A DNA stretch of 64,000 nucleotides, taken from positions 11,526 through 75,525 of the forward strand of contig CAZRSF010000023.1 in NCBI GenBank assembly GCA_964602655.1, written 5' to 3'. Positions 52,939 through 60,922 of this stretch are shown in pieces. The notes beneath the pieces were generated by a model that was given only the letters and a program-made list of their open reading frames with translations, had not been told where the DNA came from and ran no database searches. Source of the stretch: Moduliflexus sp964602655. GTDB lineage: Bacteria; Moduliflexota; Moduliflexia; Moduliflexales; Moduliflexaceae. Positions within the stretch are counted from its first letter, which is position 1, and every line of letters begins with the position of its first letter. Made by a program: the position numbers and the translations under genes.

Positions 52939-54138
52939 GTGAAAGTTTTGGTGCTGAATTGTGGCAGTTCATCGGTCAAATACCAACTGTTCGACATGCG
53001 CGACGAATCGGTGCTGGCAAAAGGCATGGTCGAACGCATCGGAATGTCGGATGCGATCTTAACGCATCGTCCGACCGATAAGGAAAAAGTTCGTACTGTT
53101 CAACCGATTCTTGAGCATACGACCGCGATCAAAGTCGTCGTGAACGCGCTCGTGCATCCTGAGCATGGCGTGATTGAAAGTATTATGGAAATTGACGCCG
53201 TCGGGCATCGCGTTGTGCATGGTGGCGAAAAGTTCAATGCGTCCGCAGTGGTAAATGATTCCGTGAAAGAGGCCATCGAAGAGTATTTCGATATCGCCCC
53301 GCTGCATAATCCCGCGGGTTTGAAGGGAATTCTGGCTGCCGAGGACGCCATGTCAGGCGTGCCGCAGGTGGTCGTCTTCGATACGTCATTCCATTCGACG
53401 ATTCCGAAATATGCCTATCTCTACGGTTTGCCGTACACGCTCTATCAACGCTACCGCGTTCGCCGCTACGGATTTCACGGCACGTCGCATAAATACGTCT
53501 CGCATCGCGCGGCGGAATTATTAGGCCGCCCGTATGAGGAAGTGAAAATCATCACCTGCCATCTCGGCAATGGGGCGAGCATCGCGGCGATAGATCATGG
53601 CAAATGCGTGGATACCAGCATGGGCTTTACGCCGCTGGAAGGGTTGATTATGGGAACGCGCTGCGGCGACATAGACCCGGCGATTATCCCGTTTATCATG
53701 GCGAAAGAAGATATTTCAATCGTCGAATTGGATTCGATGCTCAACAAACACAGCGGAATTTTGGGCGTGACCGGCTTGAGCAGCGATATGCGCGACTTGG
53801 AAGACGCCGCCGCAGCAGGCGACGAACGCGCCATGCTGGCGATGGAGATGTACACCTACCGCATTCGGAAGTATATCGGCGCGTATGCGGCGGCGATGAA
53901 TGGCGTGGATGCGATTGTGTTTACGGCAGGCATCGGCGAAAGAGGGCCAATGCAGCGTGAAATGATTTGCCCGCACCTGTCGTTCCTCGGTGCCGACTTC
54001 GATCTGGCCGCCAATGATTTCAAAGGCGAAGAACGCGAGATCAGTAAACCGACCTCCAAAGTCAAAATCTTCGTGATTCCGACCGATGAAGAATTGGTGA
54101 TCGCTCGCGATACGATGGAATTGACGAAACGAGACTAA
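52939..54138 (+). CDS. ackA: Acetate kinase
   Basis: Converts acetyl phosphate and ADP to acetate and ATP. The 399-aa protein begins KVLVLNCGSSSVKYQLFDM and has VGHRVVHGGEKF, FDTSFHSTIPKYAYLYGLP, RRYGFHGTSHKYVSHRAAEL, ITCHLGNGASIAAI and FTAGIGERGPMQR, all diagnostic. The start is GTG with GAGGAGG upstream. It lies 46 nt after the dehydrogenase, probably in one operon. No pta or pduL is in view. Confidence 0.98.
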   Translation: MKVLVLNCGSSSVKYQLFDMRDESVLAKGMVERIGMSDAILTHRPTDKEKVRTVQPILEHTTAIKVVVNALVHPEHGVIESIMEIDAVGHRVVHGGEKFNASAVVNDSVKEAIEEYFDIAPLHNPAGLKGILAAEDAMSGVPQVVVFDTSFHSTIPKYAYLYGLPYTLYQRYRVRRYGFHGTSHKYVSHRAAELLGRPYEEVKIITCHLGNGASIAAIDHGKCVDTSMGFTPLEGLIMGTRCGDIDPAIIPFIMAKEDISIVELDSMLNKHSGILGVTGLSSDMRDLEDAAAAGDERAMLAMEMYTYRIRKYIGAYAAAMNGVDAIVFTAGIGERGPMQREMICPHLSFLGADFDLAANDFKGEEREISKPTSKVKIFVIPTDEELVIARDTMELTKRD

Positions 54139-54213
54139 GTCAAGCCCTTTCCTCAAGCGTATTCTCGCCTGCCGCGACAGGCGAGAATGCCTACCGCCTG
54201 CCGATAGCGCGAT

Positions 54214-55233
54214 TCAATGCACACCTTGTATGCTCCGCAGCATCTGTTCGAATTCTGGGCCGAACGTCTGAATTTTTTCGGTATAGACCGGCTGAACCGC
54301 CTGAAAAAACGCCTCGTATTCAACGAAATGCAACGTCATCCCGCGCGCCTCGACATCGAGCGCCATTTGCTGGCTTCGTTCCTTCAACGTCTCTCGCTGT
54401 AATTGAATCATTTTGGCGGCGCTGCGCCGAAGCTGTTGTTGTTGTTCCGGCGAAAGCCCCGCAAACCAACGTTGACTGACCACGAACACATCCGGGATCG
54501 CCGTATGCGCGTCAAGGATCATCTGTGTCGCCTCCGTCATTGCGGTCATCGTTTGCGATGCCAGAAATAACGGCAGTTCAAGCCCGTCAGCCGTCTCTTG
54601 TTTCAGAAACTCGGCAGCCGCGTCCGCTTCGATCACTTGCGGCATCGCATGTAATGCCAGCAGCGTGTCCCGCATCAGGTTCAGCGTCACGTCATGACAT
54701 TCGGCAAGCGGACAAGCGCGAAACAGCCCGATTGTGCGTCCGTCGAAATCCTCAGGCCGAGTCAACGCGCCGGTTTTCATCAAAAAGTGCCTGGAATCCG
54801 CTGCAAGAAAGCCCAACCCAATCAGGTTGACCTGCGTCAGTTGCTGTAGCAATTCTTTGCCGATTGGGCCGTCTAAGACACGAAATTGATGCGTCGGATC
54901 GCGAAAAACGTAGGGCATGGCAATCGTTTGGAGCGCGGGCAGCGACGACGCAAACATCTCCGACGACAGCACGCCCATCTCGATGCTGCCGAATTGCAAG
55001 CCATTCAACAGGCGCGGCGCCGAGCCTAATTCGGTATCGGAAAAAACTTGAATCGTCATTTGCCCATTCGACGCCGCCGCAATATCTTTCTGAAAAAAAC
55101 GCAATGCCTCAGCAGTCGGGTGATTGGCTGGAAATGTCGTCGCAACTTTGGCGAACAGCGGCTCGGCGCTGCTGCGGACTTCCGAACAAAGCGACAGCAA
55201 CAGGCTGAGCAGCAAGATGACTGTTTTCTTCAT
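54214..55233 (-). CDS. TRAP transporter substrate-binding protein (DctP-like)
   Basis: A 339-aa secreted binding protein. The ATG at 55233 opens a signal peptide (MKKTVILLLSLLLSLCSEVR). FPANHPTAEALRFFQKDIAA, GQMTIQVFSDTELGSAPRLL, LPALQTIAMPYVFRD and VFVVSQRWFAGLSPEQQQQL are typical of DctP. The usual arginine that binds a ligand carboxylate may be in RTIGLFRACP. The small and large membrane subunits (DctQ/DctM) are absent, so it is an orphan in this window. Confidence 0.9.
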   Translation of the reverse strand: MKKTVILLLSLLLSLCSEVRSSAEPLFAKVATTFPANHPTAEALRFFQKDIAAASNGQMTIQVFSDTELGSAPRLLNGLQFGSIEMGVLSSEMFASSLPALQTIAMPYVFRDPTHQFRVLDGPIGKELLQQLTQVNLIGLGFLAADSRHFLMKTGALTRPEDFDGRTIGLFRACPLAECHDVTLNLMRDTLLALHAMPQVIEADAAAEFLKQETADGLELPLFLASQTMTAMTEATQMILDAHTAIPDVFVVSQRWFAGLSPEQQQQLRRSAAKMIQLQRETLKERSQQMALDVEARGMTLHFVEYEAFFQAVQPVYTEKIQTFGPEFEQMLRSIQGVH

Positions 55234-55284
55234 GGTTTGTTGACACAACGTCCGACGCGCCGCGCGTCGGACGCCTTTCGCCTG

Positions 55285-56121
55285 TTATGATGGGTTTTCC
55301 GCCGACACGTCATAGCCCATCAGCGCTATCATGTTTTCATCCATCCCCATCGCGCTGAACCCGCCGTCATGAAACAGATTCTGCATGGTCACTTTCCGCG
55401 TCAAATCCGACAACATCGCCACCACATAGTCGGCGCACTCTTCCGCCGACGCGTTGCCCAATGGCGACGCCTTCTCGGAAAAGTCGTACAACGCCTGAAA
55501 ATGGGCGATGCCTTTTCCGGCAGTCGTCATGGTCGGGCTTTGCGACACCGTATTCACGCGAATGCCGCGTTTGCCGAGCCGCGCGCCGAAACTGCGCGTA
55601 ATGGATTCCAATAACGCTTTGGCATCGCCCATATCGCTATATTCGGAGAAGATGCGCTGCGCGCCGATGAAACTCAAGGCCAGGATGCTCGCGCCATCAT
55701 TCAATACCGGCAGCGCGTGATGAATAATGCGGTGAAACGAGATGGCGGAGACATCGAGCGTTTTCAGGAACCAGTCATATTTCAGGTCTTCATACGGACG
55801 CTTTTTGCGGATATTTTCGGAACGGCCAATCGCATGAACGAGAAAATCCACGCCGCCGAATTGCGCGTTCGCCGCGGCAAATAATTTTTCCAAATCCTCA
55901 TCGCAGGACGCATCGGCGGGAATCACCGGCGCGTCGCCGCACAATTTCGCTAACTCGTTGACACTGCCGAGCCGCATCGCCAACGGCGCATTGGAAATAA
56001 TGAATTTTCCGCCTTCCGCGTGAATATTCAGCGCAATCTGCCAGGCGAGCGATTCGTCATTCAGCGGGCCGAAGATGACCCCGGTTTTTCCTTCCAATAA
56101 GCCATAATGTTTTATTGCCAT
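55285..56121 (-). CDS. fabI: Enoyl-[acyl-carrier-protein] reductase (FabI-like)
   Basis: The last reduction step of each fatty-acid elongation cycle, using NAD(P)H. The 278-aa short-chain dehydrogenase has KTGVIFGPLNDESLAWQIAL (FabI-type nucleotide loop), LVHAIGRS, the Y-x6-K pair in SEYSDMGDAKALLES and RVNTVSQSPTMTTAGKGI near the substrate loop. The ATG at 56121 has GGGAGA 6 nt upstream. The 89 codons upstream in frame are mostly family D repeat DNA. Confidence 0.92.
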   Translation of the reverse strand: MAIKHYGLLEGKTGVIFGPLNDESLAWQIALNIHAEGGKFIISNAPLAMRLGSVNELAKLCGDAPVIPADASCDEDLEKLFAAANAQFGGVDFLVHAIGRSENIRKKRPYEDLKYDWFLKTLDVSAISFHRIIHHALPVLNDGASILALSFIGAQRIFSEYSDMGDAKALLESITRSFGARLGKRGIRVNTVSQSPTMTTAGKGIAHFQALYDFSEKASPLGNASAEECADYVVAMLSDLTRKVTMQNLFHDGGFSAMGMDENMIALMGYDVSAENPS

Positions 56122-56170
56122 ACTGTTCTCCCATACATGAATAACTGATGTTACGCAGCGTCGCCGACAA

Positions 56171-56260
56171 TTCCCCTCCTGGGAGGGGCAAGGGGTGGGT
56201 GTCGTCATGCTCGGCGTCTTCTCGTCCGCAACCCACCCCCAACCCCTCCCAAGAGGGGAG
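56171..56260. repeat. Pair of inverted family D repeats
   Basis: CCCCTCCTGGGAGGGGCAAG and the reverse-oriented AACCCACCCCCAACCCCTCC frame about 30 nt. The arrangement is the same as at 49053-49140. Confidence 0.85.
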
Positions 56261-56520
56261 TTCACCGTCAGCAATTCGAACCTGCGGCGTAACATCAGTG
56301 AATAATTGAGCGCGCGTGTTATCCGCGACGCGATAAAATCGAAAGAAGCATTCGTTTCAAGCCAATAGTGCGCGATGCCATACGTCATCCGTATTGGAGA
56401 GGGCGCAGTTCCTTGTCAAGAGTTTCTTCCATCTATGTCCATTTCACCTGTCGAACTGAGAAAAATGCTTGACGAATTCCCGCCTGTGAGGGTATGGAAC
56501 TATAAGAACACTAACCCCGG

Positions 56521-56554
56521 CAGACCTCACAGGTTTTAAAAACCTGTGAGGTCT
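56521..56554. repeat. Palindromic repeat, family A
   Basis: A perfect palindrome, CAGACCTCACAGGTTTTAAA plus its complement, followed by CTTAAAAAAGGAG, the SD sequence of tatA. Confidence 0.9.
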
Positions 56555-56576
56555 TCTTAAAAAAGGAGACTTAACC

Positions 56577-56762
56577 ATGTTCGGATTAGGATGGACGGAA
56601 ATATTATTGATTCTCTTGGTGATCGTTGTAATTTTCGGCGCAAAGCGTCTGCCGGAAATCGGCAGCGGCCTCGGCGAAGCGATCACCAATTTCAAAAAGG
56701 CGATGAAAGACTCGAAAAGCCTTGACTCGAAATCGTCAGACGACCCGAAAAACGGCAGGTAA
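56577..56762 (+). CDS. tatA: Sec-independent translocase subunit TatA/E
   Basis: A 61-aa pore-forming subunit of the twin-arginine translocase. The short membrane helix TEILLILLVIVVIFGAKRLP, the conserved FG-x-K-x-LPE hinge and the amphipathic helix GSGLGEAITNFKKAMKD are diagnostic. AAAAGGAG lies about 8 nt before the ATG. TatC is not in the window. It is followed by the conflict island on the same strand. Confidence 0.95.
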   Translation: MFGLGWTEILLILLVIVVIFGAKRLPEIGSGLGEAITNFKKAMKDSKSLDSKSSDDPKNGR

Positions 56763-56769
56763 CACGCCC

Positions 56770-56802
56770 AACCCTGTCAGGGGGCGAAACCCTGACAGGG
56801 TT
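56770..56802. repeat. Palindromic repeat, family B
   Basis: AACCCTGTCAGGG pairs with CCCTGACAGGGTT. It lies between tatA and the Trypco1 gene, 20 nt before the start. The trailing TTTTAAC could support termination of tatA. Confidence 0.88.
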
Positions 56803-56822
56803 TTAACAAAGGAGCATCTCGC

Positions 56823-57230
56823 ATGGCAACGCAACTGATTCGATTGAAAGATGGCATCTGGGTGGAAACCGACATTAACGACATCGCGAAACCGATGCAA
56901 GTGGAATTTTCGAAAAGCCCCACAGTCGAGACGACTCGCGGCGGCGCGCTGATCGCGGAGCAAATCGCCGGGGGCAGCGAAGCCGCCAGCGCCTTGCACG
57001 AAACGTTTGACGACATGGTTCGACCGCTGTTGGAAAAAGTGTGCCAACCCTTCGAAAGCCTCTGGAAAAACGCGACGGAACACGTCCAGATCGAACAGGC
57101 GGACATCGAACTTGGCATCAGTGTCGGCGGCGAAGGCAAAGTCTTTTTTCTCGCCAAAGCCTCCGCCAACGCGAATTTGAAAGTCAAGCTCACGCTGAAA
57201 CCGAAAAAACCCGCCGCGCCGAATAAATAA
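56823..57230 (+). CDS. Trypsin-co-occurring domain (Trypco1-like) protein
   Basis: A 135-aa protein. LIRLKDGIWVETDIND opens it. A helix follows with HETFDDMVRPLLEKVCQPFE, and then IEQADIELGISVGGEGKVFF and AKASANANLKVKLTLK. This layout (short beta start, helix, then the ELGIS/ANANLKV strands) is what I know from Trypco1, a small domain encoded next to trypsin-like proteases in conflict systems. AAAGGAG lies 8 nt before the ATG. Directly downstream is exactly such a protease. Its biochemical role is unknown; it may gate or bind the protease. Confidence 0.8.
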   Translation: MATQLIRLKDGIWVETDINDIAKPMQVEFSKSPTVETTRGGALIAEQIAGGSEAASALHETFDDMVRPLLEKVCQPFESLWKNATEHVQIEQADIELGISVGGEGKVFFLAKASANANLKVKLTLKPKKPAAPNK

Positions 57231-57244
57231 GATGGGATGAGGAC

Positions 57245-57277
57245 AACCCTGCCAGGGTTCGAAACCCTGGCAGGGTT
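57245..57277. repeat. Palindromic repeat, family B
   Basis: AACCCTGCCAGGGTTCGAAA plus its complement, 17 nt before the protease ATG and 14 nt after the Trypco1 stop. It sits in the middle of the presumed operon. Confidence 0.9.
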
Positions 57278-57294
57278 AAAACGGATAAACCACC

Positions 57295-58689
57295 ATGATT
57301 CCAGACTTGACCAACGCGATTGTCAAAATCACAAGCAGCGCGGAAAAGAACGACCACTTCGGCACAGGCTTCGTCATCTATCGCGATGAGCGCGGCGACT
57401 ATCTGCTGACCTGCCAGCATGTCATCAACGATGTCGGCGGCGAAACCATTGTCGCGGACGGCAGCGCGGCGCGACTCATTGCCAGCGGCAGCGCCGCCGA
57501 CTTCGATCTCGCGATTGTGCGCGTCGAGCCGCCGCTATCGTCGCGCCAGCCGCTCAAATTGCGCCTCGCGCAGACGCCCTGCGACCAATTTATCACGCAA
57601 GGGCATTATCATCTGACAACGTCAGCGGGCGCGACGATTCGCCTGTCGGATCGCGTTTCCGGCCAGCTTGACGCCGCCTCGCGCACTGAATTGCGCGACG
57701 CTGAGGGGCGCAGCGTTCCGGCCTGGTGGCTCGAACTTCCGCCAGACGCAAAACATCTATTGCAACCAGGTTACAGCGGCGCTCCGGTCATCGAAACTGC
57801 CAGCGGCGCGGTGGTCGGCATCGTCAGCATCCGCTTCGACAACGGCGGGCGCGGTCTGGCGATTTCGACGCAGGCGATGAAATTGATCTGGCCGAATCAT
57901 CCGGCAGACCTGTTCGACGCGCCGCAACGCCTGCAATGGAGCGAACCGATTATCAATCTCGACGCCGAACGCGCCGCCTTTACGCGCATCGTCAACGGCG
58001 AAGACCCGCAGACGCGGCTGATTCTCGTGCATGGCGAAAGCGGCATGGGCAAAAGCCATCTCGTCAAGATGTACGAACAGATTGCCGAGGCGTATCATCG
58101 CCAGACCATTCTTGTTGATTTGAAAGAGCAAGTCGCCGTAGATACCTGTCTGTCGCAGATTGTGAGGGCATTGGGCGGCGTCAAAGCGTTTCCGCAATTC
58201 AACACGATCAAAATGGAATTGACGAAAGCGGCGAATGCCTCTGCCGAAGACAAATGGGAACTGCTGACGGATCATTTTTTTGCCGAACTCGAACAGTGTC
58301 AGGCCGCGCAGATTATTCTTGTTTTTGACGCGCACGACCGCGAGAAGCCGGAAGAATCGTTCAAACAATGGCTCGCGAAAATCCTGCTGCCGCAATTGGC
58401 GCAGCAAACAAAATTAGTGGTTGTCGTGGCCGGACAGGAAGCGGTTGCGCCGCCCAAAGAATTGAAACAATGTCACCATAATTTCCCCTTATGCGGCGTA
58501 TCAGTCGAGAAATTCGAGCAATATGTCAAAGCCTGTCAGTCTGAATTACCCAACGAACAGGTTGAATTGATTATCGCTCAGATTCAATTGATTCATGAAC
58601 TGTTGCACGGTAAGCCTTCGGAATTTGCGTATTTCGTCAGAAGCCGGCGCGACAAAGCCCGGCAGCAGGAGGCGCAATATGCAAGATGA
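57295..58689 (+). CDS. Trypsin-like protease fused to a P-loop (STAND-like) NTPase
   Basis: A 464-aa two-domain protein. Residues 1-205 are an S1-type serine protease with an intact triad: H42 in LLTCQHVI, D71 in DFDLAIVRVE and S161 in PGYSGAPV. Residues ~220-440 are a P-loop NTPase with Walker A GESGMGKSHL (247-256) and Walker B IILVFDAHD. There is no signal peptide, so it should act in the cytoplasm. The family context (trypsin plus AAA/STAND plus Trypco1) matches NTP-dependent conflict systems, in which the NTPase senses a trigger and the protease acts as effector. The winged-helix and sensor part of a STAND chain is missing here and appears in the next gene, which overlaps by 11 nt. Confidence 0.88.
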   Translation: MIPDLTNAIVKITSSAEKNDHFGTGFVIYRDERGDYLLTCQHVINDVGGETIVADGSAARLIASGSAADFDLAIVRVEPPLSSRQPLKLRLAQTPCDQFITQGHYHLTTSAGATIRLSDRVSGQLDAASRTELRDAEGRSVPAWWLELPPDAKHLLQPGYSGAPVIETASGAVVGIVSIRFDNGGRGLAISTQAMKLIWPNHPADLFDAPQRLQWSEPIINLDAERAAFTRIVNGEDPQTRLILVHGESGMGKSHLVKMYEQIAEAYHRQTILVDLKEQVAVDTCLSQIVRALGGVKAFPQFNTIKMELTKAANASAEDKWELLTDHFFAELEQCQAAQIILVFDAHDREKPEESFKQWLAKILLPQLAQQTKLVVVVAGQEAVAPPKELKQCHHNFPLCGVSVEKFEQYVKACQSELPNEQVELIIAQIQLIHELLHGKPSEFAYFVRSRRDKARQQEAQYAR

Positions 58690-60544
58690 TTTGTTGATGC
58701 AATTAATGAGCGCCTCCAGCGACGAGGAAAAGGCGTATCTGCTGGCAATGGCGCTGATTGAGACGCAGCCGCCGGAGATTCGCGAGGCCATCATCGCTGC
58801 CGCCGTGCCGCATTGGTTCGACGCCGAGATTTTGGCGGCGTTGTTGACGCCCGATCCCGCGTCGTCTCAATCAGGGGTTAAACCCCCCGCCTATACGCCG
58901 CCGCCCTTTCAGGGCGAAGGATCGTCGCGGAGCGACGACGGAATACAGACAGGGGTTTCAACCCCTGGAACCCCAACCCCTGGAACGAAACAAACGCCCT
59001 CCCCTTCGGGGAGGGTTGGGGTGGGGTTTTCCGACATCTATTGCGCAATCCGCAATCTCAATCTGCCGTTCGTTCAGCCGTTCGGCGAACTCGGCCTGAC
59101 GCTGCACGACCTGACCCGCGCCGGAATTCGGGCGCATCTGTTCACGCACGAGCCGGAACGTTTCAAGGCATACAGCCGCCGCGCCGCCGCCTATTTTCTC
59201 AATATTCCCCTCCTGGGAGGGGACGGGGGTGGGTCGCATGAAACTCCCCTCCCAGGAGGGGTTGGGGGTGGGTTACGCGCACAAGACGACCCACAGCGCC
59301 GCGTCGAAGGCATTTATCATCAACTTGTCGAAAACGATTGGGAAAGCCGGACTGCGTTCTGGAAGCAAATGGAAACGTATTGCATGAAGCATGGCAGCCT
59401 GAACCTGAGCGCCGCCAACATGCTGCTCGCCAACCTGATCGAATTGACGACCGCCGGAATCGTCGGCGGCAATCGTATCGAACGGTTGTTAAGTTCAGGC
59501 TACACGATGTTAGGCGATTTGCAGCAAAACCGGGGCAGTATTTCAGCCGCCGAAGACAGCTACCGGAAATCATTGGCGATTGACGAACGGCTGGCGCAGG
59601 CCGATCCCGCCAATGCGCAGGCACAACAGGATTTAGCTGTCAGTTACGAGCGAATCGGAGATATGCATCGTCAATTCGGACAGATCGATCTTGCGTCAGA
59701 AGCGTATCAAAAATGTCAAACAATCTGCCAAAAGCTCATCGAAACTGATGCTTCTGATGTCTGGACGCAACGAGAACTCTCCATCAGTTACAACAAGCTC
59801 GGCGACCTCGCCGTCCAGCGCGGCGACCTGAACGCGGCGCAGCAGATGTTTCAGCAGATTTTGGAAATCTGCGAACGGTTGGCGCAGGCCGATCCCGCCA
59901 ATGCCGAGGCGCAGCGCGACCTCTCAGTCAGTTACAACAAGCTCGGCGACCTCGCCGTGCAGCGCGGCGACCTGAACGGGGCGCAGCAGATGTTTCAGCG
60001 ATATTTCGAGATGTGCGAAAGTTTGGCGCAGGCCGATCCCGCGAATGCGAATGGGCAGAGTGATTTATCAGTCAGTTATAATAAACTTGGCCGAATCGAG
60101 GAATTGTTGGGAAATACGACTGCCGCAATTCATTTGCAAGAACAGGCATATTCGATTCTTCAACCATTATTCGCGCAAGACTCGCAGAACGTCTGGGTGA
60201 AAAATGCCATTACCGAATATCAGGGTGTGCTTGAGCGGCTGCGGGGGGACGAGGCGTTCGCTCGCAGCGAGTATCAGGCCGCGCTCATGGCGTATCAACG
60301 CGCCTTCGGTTTGAGCAAGCAGGTGGCGGAAGAACAACTCGATAATCTCGACGCCGTGCGCGACACCTATTGGAATTCGTATAAAATCGGGACGGCGTTC
60401 GCTACGCTCGGTCAAACGGAGCAGGCTCGCGACGCCTTCCGCAACGCCCTCGCGCTCGCCGAACCGTTCGCGGCGCAGCCGGAAAATGCGCTCGCGCAAC
60501 GGGATGTGGCGGCGATTCGGGGGGAATTACAGAAATATGCATAA
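58679..60544 (+). CDS. Winged-helix/TPR protein, apparent second half of the STAND module, with in-frame repeat insertions
   Basis: A 621-aa protein; AGGAGG lies 6 nt before the ATG at 58679, and 11 nt overlap the NTPase gene. Residues 1-60 (helical, AAAVPHWFDAEILAALL) and 118-175 (LPFVQPFGELGLTLHDLTRA, FKAYSRRAAAYF) look like the winged-helix segment that usually follows the NTPase in STAND proteins. Residues ~260-610 are TPRs with the recurring LAQADPANAxAQxDLxVSY and YNKLGDLAVQRGDLNAAQQM units. Residues ~61-117 and ~175-200 are Pro/Gly-rich and are translated copies of dispersed repeats (58868-59026 and 59205-59274). The TPRs probably sense the trigger. The last codons, RDVAAIRGELQ, recur downstream. 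Confidence 0.85.
   Translation: MQDDLLMQLMSASSDEEKAYLLAMALIETQPPEIREAIIAAAVPHWFDAEILAALLTPDPASSQSGVKPPAYTPPPFQGEGSSRSDDGIQTGVSTPGTPTPGTKQTPSPSGRVGVGFSDIYCAIRNLNLPFVQPFGELGLTLHDLTRAGIRAHLFTHEPERFKAYSRRAAAYFLNIPLLGGDGGGSHETPLPGGVGGGLRAQDDPQRRVEGIYHQLVENDWESRTAFWKQMETYCMKHGSLNLSAANMLLANLIELTTAGIVGGNRIERLLSSGYTMLGDLQQNRGSISAAEDSYRKSLAIDERLAQADPANAQAQQDLAVSYERIGDMHRQFGQIDLASEAYQKCQTICQKLIETDASDVWTQRELSISYNKLGDLAVQRGDLNAAQQMFQQILEICERLAQADPANAEAQRDLSVSYNKLGDLAVQRGDLNGAQQMFQRYFEMCESLAQADPANANGQSDLSVSYNKLGRIEELLGNTTAAIHLQEQAYSILQPLFAQDSQNVWVKNAITEYQGVLERLRGDEAFARSEYQAALMAYQRAFGLSKQVAEEQLDNLDAVRDTYWNSYKIGTAFATLGQTEQARDAFRNALALAEPFAAQPENALAQRDVAAIRGELQKYA
58868..59026. repeat. Repeat cluster inside the TPR gene
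   Basis: Hairpins including GCCCTTTCAGGGC, CAGGGGTTTCAACCCCTGG (58950-58968) and CCCTCCCCTTCGGGGAGGG followed by TTGGGGTGGGG (58997-59026). All are intergenic-type elements, but the reading frame stays open through them. Confidence 0.8.
59205..59274. repeat. Two tandem family D repeats inside the TPR gene
   Basis: Copies at 59205-59236 and 59244-59274 in the same orientation, encoding NIPLLGGDGGG and TPLPGGVGGG. Confidence 0.88.
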
Positions 60545-60548
60545 ACAG

Positions 60549-60578
60549 GGTAGGGGCGTTTAATTAAACGCCCCTACG
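60549..60578 (+). terminator. Hairpin after the TPR gene
   Basis: GTAGGGGCGTTTAATTAAACGCCCCTAC is a perfect palindrome 5 nt after the stop codon. It can terminate the conflict operon, though no T-run follows. It resembles the family E hairpin at 35370-35398. Confidence 0.55.
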
Positions 60579-60597
60579 AATCGGCGCATGTCATGAT

Positions 60598-60627
60598 CTG
60601 TCAGACACCTTGCAGGTGTCTGACAGC
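60598..60627. repeat. Palindromic repeat, family C
   Basis: CTGTCAGACACCTTGCAGGT and its complement; it ends 25 nt before the hicB ATG. Confidence 0.88.
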
Positions 60628-60652
60628 TTCTCAAATGATCGGAGGATACGAG

Positions 60653-60922
60653 ATGAAACAATTTATACTTACCGGCTACATCAAAAAAGCGCTGATTTCC
60701 GCTGAATATGATAAGTTGGAAGATGGCACGTTTGCCGGACGGATTCCGTCCTGTCCCGGCGTTGTCGCCTTCAGTCGGACACTGCGCGGCTGTGAAAAAG
60801 AATTGCGCTCGACGCTGGAAGATTGGGTGCTGCTCGGCTTGAAATCAGGCCATCCGCTGCCGATTATTGCTGAATATGATTTGAATAAGAAGGTGGCGCA
60901 TGAGCCGATGGCAGCCATGTAA
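60653..60922 (+). CDS. hicB: HicB-like antitoxin
   Basis: An 89-aa protein with the partial RNase H-like fold of HicB: ISAEYDKLEDGTFAGRIPSC followed by PGVVAFSRTLRGCEKELRST and LEDWVLLGLKSGHPLP. GGAGG lies 7 nt before the ATG. It binds HicA and usually also its own promoter; no separate DNA-binding domain is seen. The gene overlaps hicA by 23 nt, in the less usual antitoxin-first order. Confidence 0.82.
   Translation: MKQFILTGYIKKALISAEYDKLEDGTFAGRIPSCPGVVAFSRTLRGCEKELRSTLEDWVLLGLKSGHPLPIIAEYDLNKKVAHEPMAAM

Larger units (their letters stand above)
56122..56576. other. Divergent intergenic region, fabI / tatA
   Basis: A 455-nt region with two opposed family D repeats (56171-56200 and 56229-56260) and a family A palindrome (56521-56554) ending 22 nt before tatA. 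No other gene is supported. Confidence 0.55.

Noticed and set aside
56122..56388. 89-codon upstream extension of fabI
   Set aside because: Mostly translated inverted family D repeats; the ATG at 56121 has a good SD and the family-typical start.
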